Below, piece after piece: positions 45,505 through 56,911 of a stretch of DNA of 64,000 nt. Each line of letters opens with the position of its first letter. Positions within the stretch are counted from its first letter, which is position 1. The notes beneath the pieces were generated by a model. The model worked only from the letters and a program-made list of their open reading frames with translations, was not told the origin of the DNA and ran no database searches. The DNA comes from Molossus alvarezi (Eukaryota; Chordata; Mammalia; Chiroptera; Molossidae): the NCBI GenBank assembly GCA_037176705.1, contig CM073885.1:87204001-87268000 (forward strand), in the 5' to 3' direction. The position numbers were made by a program, and so were the translations under genes.

Positions 45505-45743
45505 AAAAATAAGGCAATGCCCAGCCGCTGTGGCTCAGTGGTTGAGCGTTGACCCATGCACCGAGAGGTCACCGGTTCGATTCCCAGTCAGGACACAGGC
45601 CCAGGTTGTGGGCCCGATCCCCAGTGGGTGGCATGCAGGAGGTGGCCAGTCGATGTTCTCGCTCATTCGTGTTTCTCTCTCTCTCACTCCCTTCATCTCT
45701 AAAATCAATAAAGAAAAATATTTTTAAAAAAATAAGGAAAGAT
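45505..45743 (+). mobile_element. Ves SINE, group B
   Basis: Body about 45520-45727: CCCAGCCGCTGTGGCTCAGTGGTTGAGCG, CCGGTTCGATTCCCAGTCAGG, CT tract and AAAATCAATAAAG. Flanks AAAAATAAGGCAATG and AAAAAATAAGGAAAGATG are an imperfect TSD. Confidence 0.93.
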
Positions 45744-47769
45744 GTCATGTTAACAAATGCAGAAGGAAACAAAGTGTAAAGAGTGATTTTATAATTGCAT
45801 CATGTATATGAATATTTGTATGAAAAGGGTATTGACATACTCTTTCCCACCTCTTGGGAAGATGAAGCAAGATTCGTGCTAATGGTGTCAGAAGAACCAT
45901 TTCATGAGAGAGGAAGGAGGATTCCCCGACTCTCAGGTTTTAAAAAGAAGCACTGTTCGAAATAGGCTGCATTTGAAAATGTTCTTCTCTCTCAACATTG
46001 TCATCTCAGCGTTGTGTCCAAAAGTCTGTGACGGGGACAAAGTGACTACAAAAATATAAAGAACTGGGTCGCAGGCAACCTACTGGACTACATACACAAT
46101 GTGGTTCCCATGTCTCTGAAGTAAAGGTCCCTCAGGCAAAGGACCAGAAGGAGAAGTCAAGCAAATTGATAAGATCAGAAACTTGACATAATGAAGTTCT
46201 GGTATTTGCTCATTCCCTACATTTTATAAACAGAAAGATGGATTCAGAACGAGAAAATGAATGAAAAACAACTCTTGAATGTTTAAAGGGGGTAGCACTA
46301 ACTTGACAACAAAGGGGTGCATTTCCCCCCATTAAGTAGTGTTCAAGTATGATCAAAGTTGTGCTGAATACCAGCATTCAGAGATGGAAGATTAATATTT
46401 ATTTGCTTCCACTTCTTATTCTAATGATAACTCTCTACTTAATTGGCCTAGTTAATTTATGAAATCAAATCTAGATCAGTGAAATTGACAAGTAGTCGTT
46501 GAGGAAAGGATATTACAGTTTAAAAGCATGAAGGATAGCAGTATAAATGATATATGTTATGCTATTAAGCAAGTCACTATAAAGTGAATTACAATGAGCA
46601 TAAAGGGACTGTATTTTACTGTGTCAAAAACACATTTTTATGCAATGTACAAACTTTAAATTGAATGGTCAATCTCGACAACCTGATTTCACTTTCTGAA
46701 AGCCCATATCTCTATTTGGATAAAAAATTAACATTAGAAAGAAAGTAACTCGTACATAGGACATGGCGCTTAGGAAAACCATTATTGCGTTTTCAGGGCA
46801 ATTTTAACAGTACATTCGCCTGTGCCTTTTCGAATCTTGAAGGCATGTCTCAGGTTTCGCTGGGGAAAGCATAACCATGGCTACTAGTAAACCATTTAGT
46901 CCCTCATCACACGGGAAATGAAGCTCTATTACACCTCAAAGCGAGGATGGCCCTGGTGCCTGTTTGGAGGGCAGAGGACAGCAGCGAGGCAGCTGGCAGT
47001 ATTTATTTCACTCTGGTAGATGCCCCTTCTTGTGGCCGAATGCCAGGGTGAAGTGACAAGGTGAGAAATTGCTCCCCTCTCAGTGGGAGGCATGTCATTG
47101 TCTCTCCCCCTCACAAAGGCCCACTGGTTTCCTCTGGCAGGTCAGTTACCTTCACCCCAAACACTCCTACCCACCACTGGGGATCCTTTCTTCAACAAAC
47201 ACGCCGTGATGATCTTACGGAAAACAGAGGAACATGAATGACTCTGGGTATTTCCAGAACTAATATCAGCTCAAAGATCTGTTTAGAAAATGAAGCATCT
47301 TTGGGGTCTCAGTTCTTCCTAGCACCACGGAAATTTTAGACACACTAAAAAGTTAAAGCAGGTAGAAATGTAGCATCAGTATGCCTTGCACACAGTGAAC
47401 ACGCAACGGATGGTCAGAGTTAAACTGATAAAATCAGACCTATAATTTTTTATGTCAAAAAATGCATCACATTTGCTTTATTCTAATTCTTTTTCATGTG
47501 CATGATTTACTGCATCACCAAGGATATCAAGTACCCAAACATAAGGGGGAAAGTCTCTTACATATTCAATATCCTTATTCTTAAAACGTTAGTGTGTATT
47601 AAGATCCATTAACTATACACTCTCCGAAATTCAATCTGAGGGTTCCTCTGTCCTTTGTTTCATTTATTGAGAGCTTATCATGTTAGATCAAAACTCTCTG
47701 TTGATGACTCAACACATCCTAAACTCATTTTATCTTTTCACCTAAACTGCTCTTTAAAAATTTCTTTAT
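45744..47769. other. Unique sequence, nothing recognised
   Basis: 2 kb of unique AT-rich DNA with no open frame above 82 codons and no recognised repeat. Confidence 0.45.
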
Positions 47770-48015
47770 GGTTGGGGACGGAAGTGCTTATCAGCAAAGG
47801 AATCAATCAGACCCTGGTTCAATTCCCAGTTATTTTGTTCACAGGTGATGTCACCTTGAGTAAACTATTTAATCTCTCTGAGTCTCAGGTCCCTCATCTA
47901 TAAAATGGGAACAATAAAAATTCCTCCTTCATGTGTTGATAGTTTAAATGTACAAACAATGTGTTAAGTAGAGTTAGCATAAGGCTTTGCACATCATAAA
48001 TGATTAACAAAGGTT
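47770..48015 (+). repeat. MIR SINE fossil, near full length
   Basis: GACCCTGGTTCAATTCCCAG, GTCACCTTGAGTAAACTATTTAATCTCTCTGAGTCTCAGGTCCCTCATCTATAAAATGGGAACAATAAAA and AAGGCTTTGCACATCATAAATG give the full sense MIR order. Confidence 0.88.
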
Positions 48016-48049
48016 TTCTCATTTGGTTTTTATTAAATTATTGATACAG

Positions 48050-48250
48050 CAGTTCACCCTAGTTACCCAGACCAGAAACCCGGGCATGATCTATCTTCCT
48101 TTCTTTTCTTTACCAGTCACATTATCAAGCTTTGCTAGTCTAACTTCCTAAGTCACCCGCAAATGCACGCCCTCCTCTGCGTCTTCTTGCCAGAGTCATG
48201 GTGGGAGCCCTCCTCCCCTCTCTCCTTACAAACCACTCCATACAGCCAAC
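48050..48250 (+). repeat. L2 LINE fragment
   Basis: CCAGAAACCCGGGCATGATC, TATCTTCC and CCAGTCACATTATCAAGC correspond to the sense L2 segment AGAAACCTGGGAGTCATCCTTGACTCC ... ATCCAATCCATCACCAAGTCC. Confidence 0.6.
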
Positions 48251-48524
48251 TCACTTTCCTTTTGTCTTATTCTAAACAATACCTTTTCATTGTAGGAAAA
48301 AAACTACTACTAACATGTGTAAAATTTAAGGTGACCATCTCTTATAAGTCTACTCTCCCAGGAAAAAATGTGTTTTCTTTTTATACATATACTAACACAT
48401 GTGTTCTATGTTTACGTATGCAGTTTCCAAGATTATTTCTATTGAATACATCGTAGTTGTCTTTCCTTATCAGTATAATTTAGACATACCTCATTAGAAT
48501 GATTTTGTAATATTCCATTTTATA

Positions 48525-48806
48525 AATTTATGGTCAACTTTTATTTATTTATTTATTATTTATTTTATCCTCATTGCATTTATCTTCAGATAGAGCGGGA
48601 GGGAGAGAGGGGGGAAGAGAGAGAGAAACATCGATGTGAGAGAGACACATCGACTGGCTGCCATCCACACGACCCTAACCAGGCCAGGGACAAACTGCAA
48701 CCGAGGTACATGCCCTTAGCAGGGACCGAACCCGGGTCTCTCTGTTCCACGGGCCGACGCTCTAACTGCTGAGCCAAATGCCAGGGCAATTTATGGTCAA
48801 CTTTTA
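48525..48806 (-). mobile_element. Ves SINE, group A, antisense, with perfect 19-bp TSD
   Basis: Body 48544-48787: TTTATTTATTATTTATTTTATCC at the tail side, GATAGAGCGGGAGGGAGAG, ACCGAGGTACATGCCC and CTCTAACTGCTGAGCC at the head. AATTTATGGTCAACTTTTA occurs at 48525-48543 and 48788-48806. Confidence 0.96.
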
Positions 48807-48809
48807 ATC

Positions 48810-49142
48810 AGTTCATTAATTCTTGCATAAAGTACTCCTATACACCTCTCAATACTTTTCTTTCCTACAGAGTCTTTTCCCCCTCAACTCTATATTCTAT
48901 GATGTAAACAGAAAAATCTATCTAGAATGCAAGTTTGATTCCAGGATTACTACTTAAAACAGTAACTGACAGACTCCCATGGAGAAAGTTTGGTTCCCTG
49001 AGATGGGTGCAGTCTTCGGTGATCTACGTCTCCAATTCCCCTCGCTCTGCCTTCATCGTTTGCTGTAGTTCTTTGAATGGTACCATATATCATACTGTCT
49101 CCACTTTCTAGAATGGCCTTTCCGCTCCCTTTTGTTTTAGAA
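48810..49142. other. Unique sequence, nothing recognised
   Basis: Short unique interval between a SINE and a hAT fossil with no recognised feature. Confidence 0.4.
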
Positions 49143-49362
49143 CAGGGCTTAGCAGAGATTTTGTGATAAACCTGCTAGAAAGTATTTAAGGCTTTGCGGG
49201 TCAGATGGTCCCTATTGTCCCTGTCACAGCTACTTCACTCTGCATTTGTAATGCTAAAGCAACTGGAGACCATGTGAAAATGAATACACATGGTTATTGT
49301 TCCAATAAAACTTTATTTACAAAAACAGGCAGCAGGCTAAATTTAACACCTCTTATTCTAGA
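49143..49362 (+). mobile_element. hAT-type non-autonomous DNA transposon fossil
   Basis: TTTAAGGCTTTGCGGGTCAGATGGTCCC, CTACTTCACTCTGCATTTGTAATGC and TTGTTCCAATAAAACTTTATTTACAAAAACAGGCAGCAGG follow the same family order as 5414-5606 and are better preserved in the middle. Confidence 0.82.
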
Positions 49363-49375
49363 CAAGAATTTGGCT

Positions 49376-49598
49376 CAGATGACACCCCTTCCAGAAAACT
49401 TTACCTAATACTTCAATTTCTACCCCAGTTCCCATAACACGCAATGCACGGACACACTGCCCCATGAAACTATCAGAGGATGTTTGCTTCTTTCAACAAG
49501 CAGATGACTGCCTGAGGGCAGGAACCCATTTCCCTTGTCTTCCTTATATGCATAACACGTAAGCATCCAGTAAATAGTCACTAAAAGAAGAAATATAT
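49376..49598 (+). repeat. L2 LINE fossil, 3' end, followed by a SINE
   Basis: AGATGACACCCCTTCCAGAAAACTTTACC, GCCTGAGGGCAGGAACCCATTTCCC and ATATGCATAACACGTAAGCATCCAGTAAATAGTCACT correspond to the L2 3' region in sense. The Ves SINE at 49600 inserted at its end. Confidence 0.78.
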
Positions 49599-49814
49599 GG
49601 CCTGGCTGGTATGGCTTGGTGGTTGAGCACTGACCCATGCACCAAGAGGTCACCAGTTTCATTCCCCGTCAGGGCACATGCCCAGGTTGTGATCCCTAGT
49701 TGGGGGTTGTGCAGGAGGCTGCCAATTTGATGTTTCTGTCTCTCCCTCTCCCTTCCTCTCACTCTTAAAAATCACTAAAGAAAATTTTTTTTAAAAAAAA
49801 GAAAGAAACATATG
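49583..49814 (+). mobile_element. Ves SINE, group B, diverged
   Basis: Body about 49600-49796: GCCTGGCTGGTATGGCTTGGTGGTTGAGC, CCAGTTTCATTCCCCGTCAGG, with a deletion removing the usual GGGCCC section, a shorter CT tract, and AAAATCACTAAAG. Flanks AAAAGAAGAAATATATG and AAAAGAAAGAAACATATG form an imperfect TSD. Confidence 0.9.
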
Positions 49815-49957
49815 TCCTCAAAATTATTTTATTTTTTAATTATTGCATCTCTACTCCCCACCCTCACCCCTCTCCAGAAAACAATCCAGTGAGGTGATTC
49901 ACACAAAATAAAAGCAAAGTCCAGCAACATTTTTCCTCCAGCATTTTTTCACTGGGA

Positions 49958-50075
49958 GTTGCCTCAGAATCATCGGGAGGGCCTTTAAAACATGTTATTT
50001 TCTAATGCTACCCCAACGAATTTAATTTTGAAAATTAAAATAAAAAACCACAGACAGCCTGGGGCTTCTCACAGA
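49958..50075 (+). mobile_element. MER5A-like hAT fossil fragment
   Basis: GTTGCCTCAGAATCATCGGGAGGGCCTTTAAAACATG resembles the left half of MER5A (GCATCAGAATCACCTGGAGGGCTTGTTAAAACAC). The right part (CAGCCTGGGGC) is weak. Confidence 0.5.
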
Positions 50076-50086
50076 GCCGAAGATGG

Positions 50087-50126
50087 GGCGTCTGGGTAAG
50101 GGGGGCGTCTGGGTAAGGGAGGCGTC
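50087..50126. repeat. 17-bp tandem duplication
   Basis: GGCGTCTGGGTAAGGGG begins at 50087 and 50104, and GGCGTC starts again at 50121, about 2.4 units in all. It is GC-rich and not in a recognised repeat. Confidence 0.85.
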
Positions 50127-50859
50127 CGCATGTTTTCCGTGCCCAGGAGGTCATTCTGAGGCGCGCTCCGGCCAGTGCTGATAGACACCGTCATTGCTTT
50201 TCCACGTTCCCAGTTTCAATCAAGCAATCTCCAAGCCCCCTTACCACATGGCACTCTCACACCTGGGTCGTCGAAGCATCCTATTGGCCTTCCCAGTATC
50301 CAACCTCCCCATTCCTGCACTTTTCACCCATCCCAGGGGAAAAATAACTTTCCTCCAACACCGGCAAGATGGTCTGAAGCCCACAGGTAGAGACCTGCAC
50401 AGCCCTTCCACGTGTGCTGCGCTCCCCACATTTTTATTTTAGATCACGAATACTCAGCAAAGGTCAAGCAGACACACTTATCGTTTTCTGCAGGGAATTT
50501 TGGGGTAGGTCCACCACTCTTTGATTGATTTTAACCTTTTACTCTTTCTAAATGGTGCCCATCTTTATTCTATCTGTACCTTTTATGATAAGCCTTTTCC
50601 AATCCTCTTGGAAAGAAAAATCATATAATCATATGAATAAGAAATGCCGTCTTTTTGTTGCCATTTGCACGTATTCTTTGCTTATAATCCACCTCCCAGC
50701 CCTCCCCTACACACAGTTTGAATATACCTTTGCCCACATGTGACTGTCACAGGGAGACCTACCCTCATTAACAGGACTGCAGTCACATCCAGCCCCCCGT
50801 ACTTCCGATCCCCCTTTTCCTCCACAGCACTTTTAACTATTGAATATGCATGTATTGTA
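50127..50859. other. Unique sequence, possibly older L2 in its right part
   Basis: No feature can be firmly supported. The pyrimidine-rich segment 50680-50830 could belong to the L2 that follows. Confidence 0.4.
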
Positions 50860-50990
50860 CTTGATTGTTCTCTCCTCCCACTAGAATATACGCTCCACGA
50901 GGACAGAGACTTCATTGTGCCCTTTTGTAAGGACAGTGCCTGGAACACAGGAGGTACTCAGTAAATATCTGTTGAATGACTAAATAAACA
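50860..50990 (+). repeat. L2 LINE fossil, 3' end
   Basis: AGAATATACGCTCCACGAGGACAGAGACTTCATTGTGCCCTTTTG and GGACAGTGCCTGGAACACAGGAGGTACTCAGTAAATATCTGTTGAATGACTAAA is the L2 terminus in sense. Confidence 0.88.
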
Positions 50991-52409
50991 ACTCCTTAAA
51001 TTCCTGCCTCCCATATTTCTGTTTTATAGCCTCACTCAACTTCCTATTGGTCATGTCCCCTTTTAACGGTATTAGGGAAAAAATATCACATGACTTCATT
51101 CCTACCTACATACTTGACTTCTTTTAAGAGGATGATGATACCAATTACTCTAATTTTTCATTTTTATAGCACATCGCAGACATTTAGAATGGAAAGTAAT
51201 CTGAGAAACGTATCCAGTCTGCCTCCTCCTTCACGTTACACATCAAAGGGTGACAATGAGCAGCAGCGCCCGGACACGGAGTCACCGAATGCCTAGGTCC
51301 TGTTCCAGTGCTTACTTCTCAGCACCACACTGATCCATCCATTACATCCTTATCACAAACACAGCCTTCTGCTTTCTGTTTGCTGCAGCCCAAAATAATG
51401 AAGAACTAGCTTCCTAGCCATGCCTCGGCCAGACAGTTCAGTATAATACTCAAAATCACAAGGTTGCGAAAACAGAGGTGGACGAGGAGCATGGCCATGG
51501 AGCTCCAGCGGCTGTGCCTTGCCTCTCGGGTCCTCATATGAAGGATGGAGAGAATGATTCTATCCAGCTACAGATTTGCATGAGCATCATACGTGATAAT
51601 GGCTGTGAAAACATGTTGGAATTCACAGAGCACTGTGCTAGCAGAAGTTTGCTATTAACCCCGAACAACTAGCTAGTGTGCACAGTGCTTTTGTTGTGAA
51701 AAGACTGGAGAACAGTGTGTAATTGGCTAAGTGCAAACATATCACAAACCTGGAGAAGGTGCTCAAAGTCATGTGATAGGCTGTCAATATCTCCATACAT
51801 AAAGCAAGATTCTCATCTTTATTTGTCACGTGTCCCACAAATCCTGCATTGTTTCTAAGTTTCTCAAGGTTGAGATCCAACTTCGACTGCAGCTGGATAC
51901 TCAGTAAACAGAATTTCTCTAAAATGTTGCCATCTTTCTTATAGTGTGTCTGGTTAACTTTACTTAGAGTCTTCAGGGAAGGAACTTCATAAAAGTTCAT
52001 TTCCATTGTTCTTATATTAAATGATGAAAAAATATCCAACATAGCTCTTTGATAGAAAGTAGAATGTTAACATCTGGTATAAGATCCTTTGGCAACTGCT
52101 GAAGATGTGATCAGCCTAAATGAACCATCTTACATATGTTTAGGGAATTCCCACCTCTAAAGATTTTTACTTTGAATTAGGCACAAGCCTAGAATTAACT
52201 TTAGAAGGCTTTTTCCTTTTTTCCTGGTGTATTTCTATCTGATATAGGAGCTGGTTTCTTGGTAAAACTAGATTCTTTGAACAGTTACTTCTGTTAAGCC
52301 TATGTTTTAATTGGTCCCTACCCTTATAGCAATGGGATTTCTTCCAGCAAAACATTTTCCATTCCTATTGACAGTCCTAAATGTTTAATAAAATCTAAGT
52401 TCTGGAAGA
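50991..52409. other. Unique sequence with a 134-codon minus-strand open frame
   Basis: No transposon is recognised. The frame 51638-52042 (minus) has a stop nine codons upstream of its first Met and no family match I can name. It is discussed under findings. Confidence 0.4.
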
Positions 52410-52950
52410 CTGTGTTTTCCAAAGATGGCTACACCAGTTTATCCATCCCACATTCTCTTCTTACAAAGTGATGTAGACCCTCTGCCATCAAGAGGCAGGA
52501 TCTACAGTCCCTCTTCCTGAACCTGGGCAGAACTTTGTGAGAGCCACAACTAAGAGAATACAGTAGAAGGGCCACTACATGACTTCTGAGATTGGTTTCT
52601 CCACCTGGTTCTCTTTTTCTTGAGACTCTGACCCTAAAATTTAGCCAGCATGCTGTACGGAAGCTAGACAGTCCCGTGGAAAGATCCCAGGCAGATGTTC
52701 CAGCCCAAGTTCTAGATGAGACCTTGCCTGACAGGCAGCATCACCCAGAAGTGCGTGGGCATGTGCCTGCAGGGGACTCTAGCCTCAAGTCTTAGGGCTG
52801 TCCCCCTGATGCCAAGTGAAGCCGAGAAAAGTTGTCCCCACTGAACACTGCCTGAATGGCAGATTCATGAGCAAAACAAATGGTGTCATGGTCTCAACCA
52901 CTGAGTTTTGAGGTCTTTTCTTTTATGCAGCAATATTCAGAACACAAATC
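52410..52950 (+). mobile_element. Probable MaLR (MLT1-like) LTR fossil
   Basis: CACTACATGACTTCTGAGATTGG, CCACCTGGTTCTCTTTTTC, CATGCTGTACGGAAGC and the end CAACCACTGAGTTTTGAGGTCTTTTCTTTTATGCAGCAATATTCAG parallel the order of old ERVL-MaLR LTRs, which end in AAGCCACTAAGTTTTGGGGTAATTTGTTACGCAGCAATAG. It is a solitary, eroded LTR with no internal viral gene, so it has no coding capacity. Confidence 0.62.
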
Positions 52951-53189
52951 TTTCAATTTTCACATATGCAGTTCCGTTGATCTTTTACACGCCTGAAGAC
53001 TGCAGCTAGACAACAGTCAACCAGGGACAGGGCATGTTTCAGAGCAGGAATGGAGACGCCGCAGTCAACAACGCACTTAAAATTTCTCAGTCAAATCATT
53101 GTAAGGATCTGAGCTCTGCAACACACACACACACATCTATTTTTGAAAGCTTTATTTTAGAAAAACTGGATCCCATTAACACATGTAAG

Positions 53190-53420
53190 GCATTGGGGTC
53201 AGAAAGCCGTATGGACCTGCTATTTGCTTTGAATAACTACCTGCAGCATGAGCGCTGACGTCCAGTGTTTTCTTACTGGTTGTGAGGTCCTGAGTCAGTT
53301 ATTTATCCTCTGTGCTTCTCACCTGCAAAATGGATGTAACTGCACCACCTCATAGGCTTACCACAAGAATTTAAAGAGATATTATGTATAAAGCATTCCA
53401 TGACTAGCACGTGTTGTTAC
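53190..53420 (+). repeat. MIR SINE fossil
   Basis: GGTCAGAAAGCCGTATGGACC, TACTGGTTGTGAGGTCCTGAGTCAGTTATTTATCCTCTGTGCTTCTCACCTGCAAAATGGATGTAA and AAAGCATTCCATGACTAGCACG follow the sense MIR order. Confidence 0.85.
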
Positions 53421-55190
53421 GTTTTATGTTTTAAACCTCCTCTCTATTCAATCATGGCTGCAGATAAAAATATACTTAGTGATTTACTTTTATCCTGTAT
53501 CCATTATAATTCTCAATGAAGACAAATTATGAAAAAGCTAAACATATATTTGTTCTGTCCTCATCCCTTGACTAGAAGCAAAGTTTGAAATAGATTGATA
53601 CTTTTCCAAAGCAGACTTTCAGAAAATGTTTTTAATTAGTAGAAGGAAATCATCAGTAATGAAGATAGATGGAAATACTATGCTTCCCTTGGAATGTTCG
53701 GACCAGCTGACAAGATCTGTAGGAAATAATCATTACATTGCTTGAGTATCAACTCCTAGGTAACACCTTCGTGGATTCGGGCTTCCAGAGTCTAGCTGGG
53801 TGTGAACTGTGGCCAGGAGGCTCCGATTTCACCACAGATGACATGTTGCACCACAATGCATTCAAGACAAAGTAAGACTCCCTTTAAAGTATTTTTAAAA
53901 GTGTGACTATGTATTTTGCTCTGACTCTTCCTGTATTAACAACTGCATGGCTGATTCCATGCTTGATGGGCTGCTGAGGTTAACACAGATTAGGATGTCA
54001 TAGAGACAGAAAGGATGAGGGGGAAATAACCACTCTTGTAATAAGGCAAGACCTTGTCTCACGGCATACCACACTTTGTGGAAATGCTCTCAAAATTGGG
54101 TCCAGACAAGAAGATTATGAGTTAAACCCACTGAGCAGTTCTGAATCCCCAGAATGAGTGCCTTCATTAATATTTAAAAAAATAATTCTCTTAGACTGAT
54201 GTGAATGAAGCAGCATCCATAAGGCAGGCTCATATTTTTAGGGGGCAAAGAGAGACTCTCCAAAAAAAATAAATATACCTATCTACTTATTATTTATTTC
54301 CACTTTGGCTTTCAAAACTGGACACAGAATTGTTTGCAAGAAAGGACCAAATGTCCACATCTTAAGGGTCTCTGTTCACACATGGAGCTTGGCTTTCATA
54401 TTTTTTACAGATCTTCAAGCAGTTATAAGTTTACATACTCATGTATTTATTAATTCAGCTTTTCTGCCTTTCATGAATAAATTATGCTCAGCTAATTTCC
54501 ATACAAGCCTGGTGGCCTTCTCTAGGGCTTTAAATCAGAGTCTGGGGAAATTTTATGTATACTCAACCACAGTTTACAGATACATTCAAAAGTATTTGAC
54601 GTCACCGAAACTGCTTAAAATGCTTCCGGGAGGAAATGATGCCAGATGTGTTCACGGACAGGTGACATTGGCCCTGCTGGGGCAGGACGGCCGACCAGAC
54701 GGTCTGTCCACTGCTGCTACACTTACTGCTACCACAGTGCTAGTTTAGGGGTTTGGCTCGAGACAGGAACAATTAAGGTGACTAAGACTCGTGTTATCCA
54801 TCTCTAGTCTAGTTCAAGTCTGTTCTGACGTGCATTTTATTTGTGTTGTGGGCACGATGATTTATCACACTTTCTCTTATTCTCTGGGGAAAAATCAGAG
54901 CTGACAATGGCAACTTCAAGAGATTTTGACTTTTGCTGAACAGAGAAAGTCATTAGTTGAAATCTACAGGCTCCTTATTGATTCTGCAGCCTGGGAGCCA
55001 CCCCACACATGCTACACGTGGCTCATGTTAATGAAGTCATTGCCGCAGGGTACAAAGGGCGCTGGGGCTCCGCCCACGACCATGCTAAATGCCAGAAGAG
55101 CCAGAGCCCGGAGAGTGACAATTTCAGTTACATTTCTAGGTATTTTGCTCACCTAAGTACAAAGTAACTACATATTGGAAACACAGATGT
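53421..55190. other. Unique AT-rich sequence
   Basis: 1.8 kb without a recognised repeat. A 147-codon plus frame (54305-54748) has no signal peptide, domain or family resemblance that I can identify and no splice context, so I treat it as chance. Confidence 0.45.
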
Positions 55191-55281
55191 CTTCCTTCCT
55201 TCCTCCCTTCCTTCCTTCCTTCCTTCCTTCCTTCCTTCCTTCCTTCCTTCCTTCCTTCCTTCCTTCTTTCCTTCCTTCCTC
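55191..55281. repeat. (TTCC)n polypyrimidine microsatellite
   Basis: About 20 TTCC units with two or three interruptions (TCCC, TTTC). All pyrimidine on the plus strand, so triplex (H-DNA) formation is possible. It abuts the left flank of the Ves SINE at 55290. Confidence 0.97.
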
Positions 55282-55548
55282 TTTTTGTTAATCTTCACCT
55301 GAGGTTATTTTTTCCATTTATTTATTTTATTTTTTTTAGATAGAGAGGAAGGGAGAAAGAGCAAGAGAAACATCTATGTGAGCGAGACACATTGACTGGT
55401 TGCTTCCCACCATGACCCTGACCTGGGCCGGGGACTGAACCTGCAACCCAGGTATGTACCCTTGACTTGGAATCGAACCTGAGACCCTTCAGTCTGCAGG
55501 CCAATGCTCTAACCTCTGAACCACACAGGTCAGGACTCTTTTTATTTT
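55280..55548 (-). mobile_element. Ves SINE, group A, antisense
   Basis: Body about 55290-55534: tail hairpin remnant CTTCACCTGAGG, TTAGATAGAGAGGAAGGGAG, ACCCAGGTATGTACCC and GCTCTAACCTCTGAACCACACAGG at the head side. CTCTTTTTGTT and CTCTTTTTATT may be the TSD. It is diverged, so an older copy. Confidence 0.9.
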
Positions 55549-56499
55549 TTATTTTTTTCCATGCCTACCATGAGTTCTACAACAGCTGGAGTAAAAATGA
55601 ATGCTGTAATTTTCTCCTCCAGTGTGGGGTAGCTTAACCTTTAAGTGATTACCAGCAGGATCTCAGTTCTAATTAAAACTAGACTATTTACCATCTACTT
55701 TCCCCCAAAGTGTGAAAGCTAGCTCTTTTGTCAATGTACACACTCTTATAATGATATCTTCTGCAGAGATGTGTAAAAAAGGAAAGACCTATTTGACATG
55801 ATGTACGTGTTGAGTCCAGATGCCGGAGAACCCGAGCTTCAAAATCTATGTCTTTTCTTCCTTAAGTTCTCTGGTAGGGAACTTGGCTACTGAGCATGTG
55901 CACACAGCCCAGGGGGCAGCCCAAGCTGACACTAACTGAAGTAGTCCTGGTTTTGTGGGTCAGTTCTGAGTGGAGCAGCAATTTTATGGGCACGAGAATG
56001 CTTTGAACTCACAGACAGATTTAACAAAAGAAGACCGACAAATAAGAACTTCAATTAACAAGTCCACTGCAGACCTGAAACTCTCAGCCTAACTTCTTTT
56101 ATCTAAGCCCTCAAGGCAGATAAGCAAACTCCTCAGTACTCCTGTCTTCCCTCAAGGCAAATGGTGGCTAGATGAACAACAGTAATTTCATGCTCAGAAT
56201 GTTTACCTGGTAATCAAATTGGTGACTGCTCCTTGTCTGTGAATATTTGTAAAGAGGTTAAATAAACAAAAACTTCTTGTTGCTCATGGTAAGTTTCTTC
56301 CTAGTGCTTGTGTTTTTCTATTCTAAAAATCTAGAATTTAAGGCTCTTGTTAGGAAATGCAGGGGCCTCCAGGAATGATCCTGGCTTTGGTGCTCAAAGG
56401 GACCGGGTTGCTAATTCTGCCTCCATTATGGCTCTTGCTTCTCTGAACAGCTCTGTCTTCTCTCCCACATGCCTGGGCAGTCTGTCTGTCTCTCCTGGC
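55549..56499. other. Unique sequence, nothing firmly recognised
   Basis: The segment 55850-56330 ends in AATAAACAAAAACTTCTTGTTGC, which gives it an LTR-like look, but no paired ends or family match could be established. Confidence 0.4.
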
Positions 56500-56680
56500 C
56501 GCCAGAGCATGCTCATCCTGCTTCTGTGTTTTGTTCATGCTGTACCCCTCTCCCCACCTGCCACGCGGTTTGATTTGGCCCATCCCTCTGGAGAAGCTCA
56601 TGTGTCAACGGCTCAGACACTGCTTTTCCAAACAGTTATTGCACTTATTGTAGACACACAGGACTGAGCATTTCATTATC
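56500..56680 (+). repeat. Possible L2 fragment
   Basis: CCCTCTGGAGAAGCTCATGTGTCAACGGCTCAGACACTGC and CCAAACAGTTATTGCACTTATTGTAGACAC are loosely similar to the L2 3' region. Weak. Confidence 0.3.
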
Positions 56681-56911
56681 TGTGACGTAGCTAACTGAGC
56701 CTGTGTGATTCCACAAATGACACTAAGAACACACACAACTGAATGACGATGGGATTAATAGATACCCTATGCTTAAAGGAATTAAAACGAGGGAAAATAT
56801 AAATAAATAGAATATCAAAGACATCATAACTGAGAAAACATCTACTCCTGATTTTCACTTGCCTATATGCCTATAACCTACTGTCAACTTCTCAAGGCAG
56901 GGTCCATATTT

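Noticed and set aside
54305..54748. 147-codon frame as a coding exon
   Set aside because: No flanking splice sites or recognisable domain. The length is within chance for 64 kb read in six frames.
55850..56330. LTR with polyadenylation signal near AATAAACAAAAAC
   Set aside because: No matching ends, no TSD and no family resemblance could be found. The signal alone is common in AT-rich DNA.
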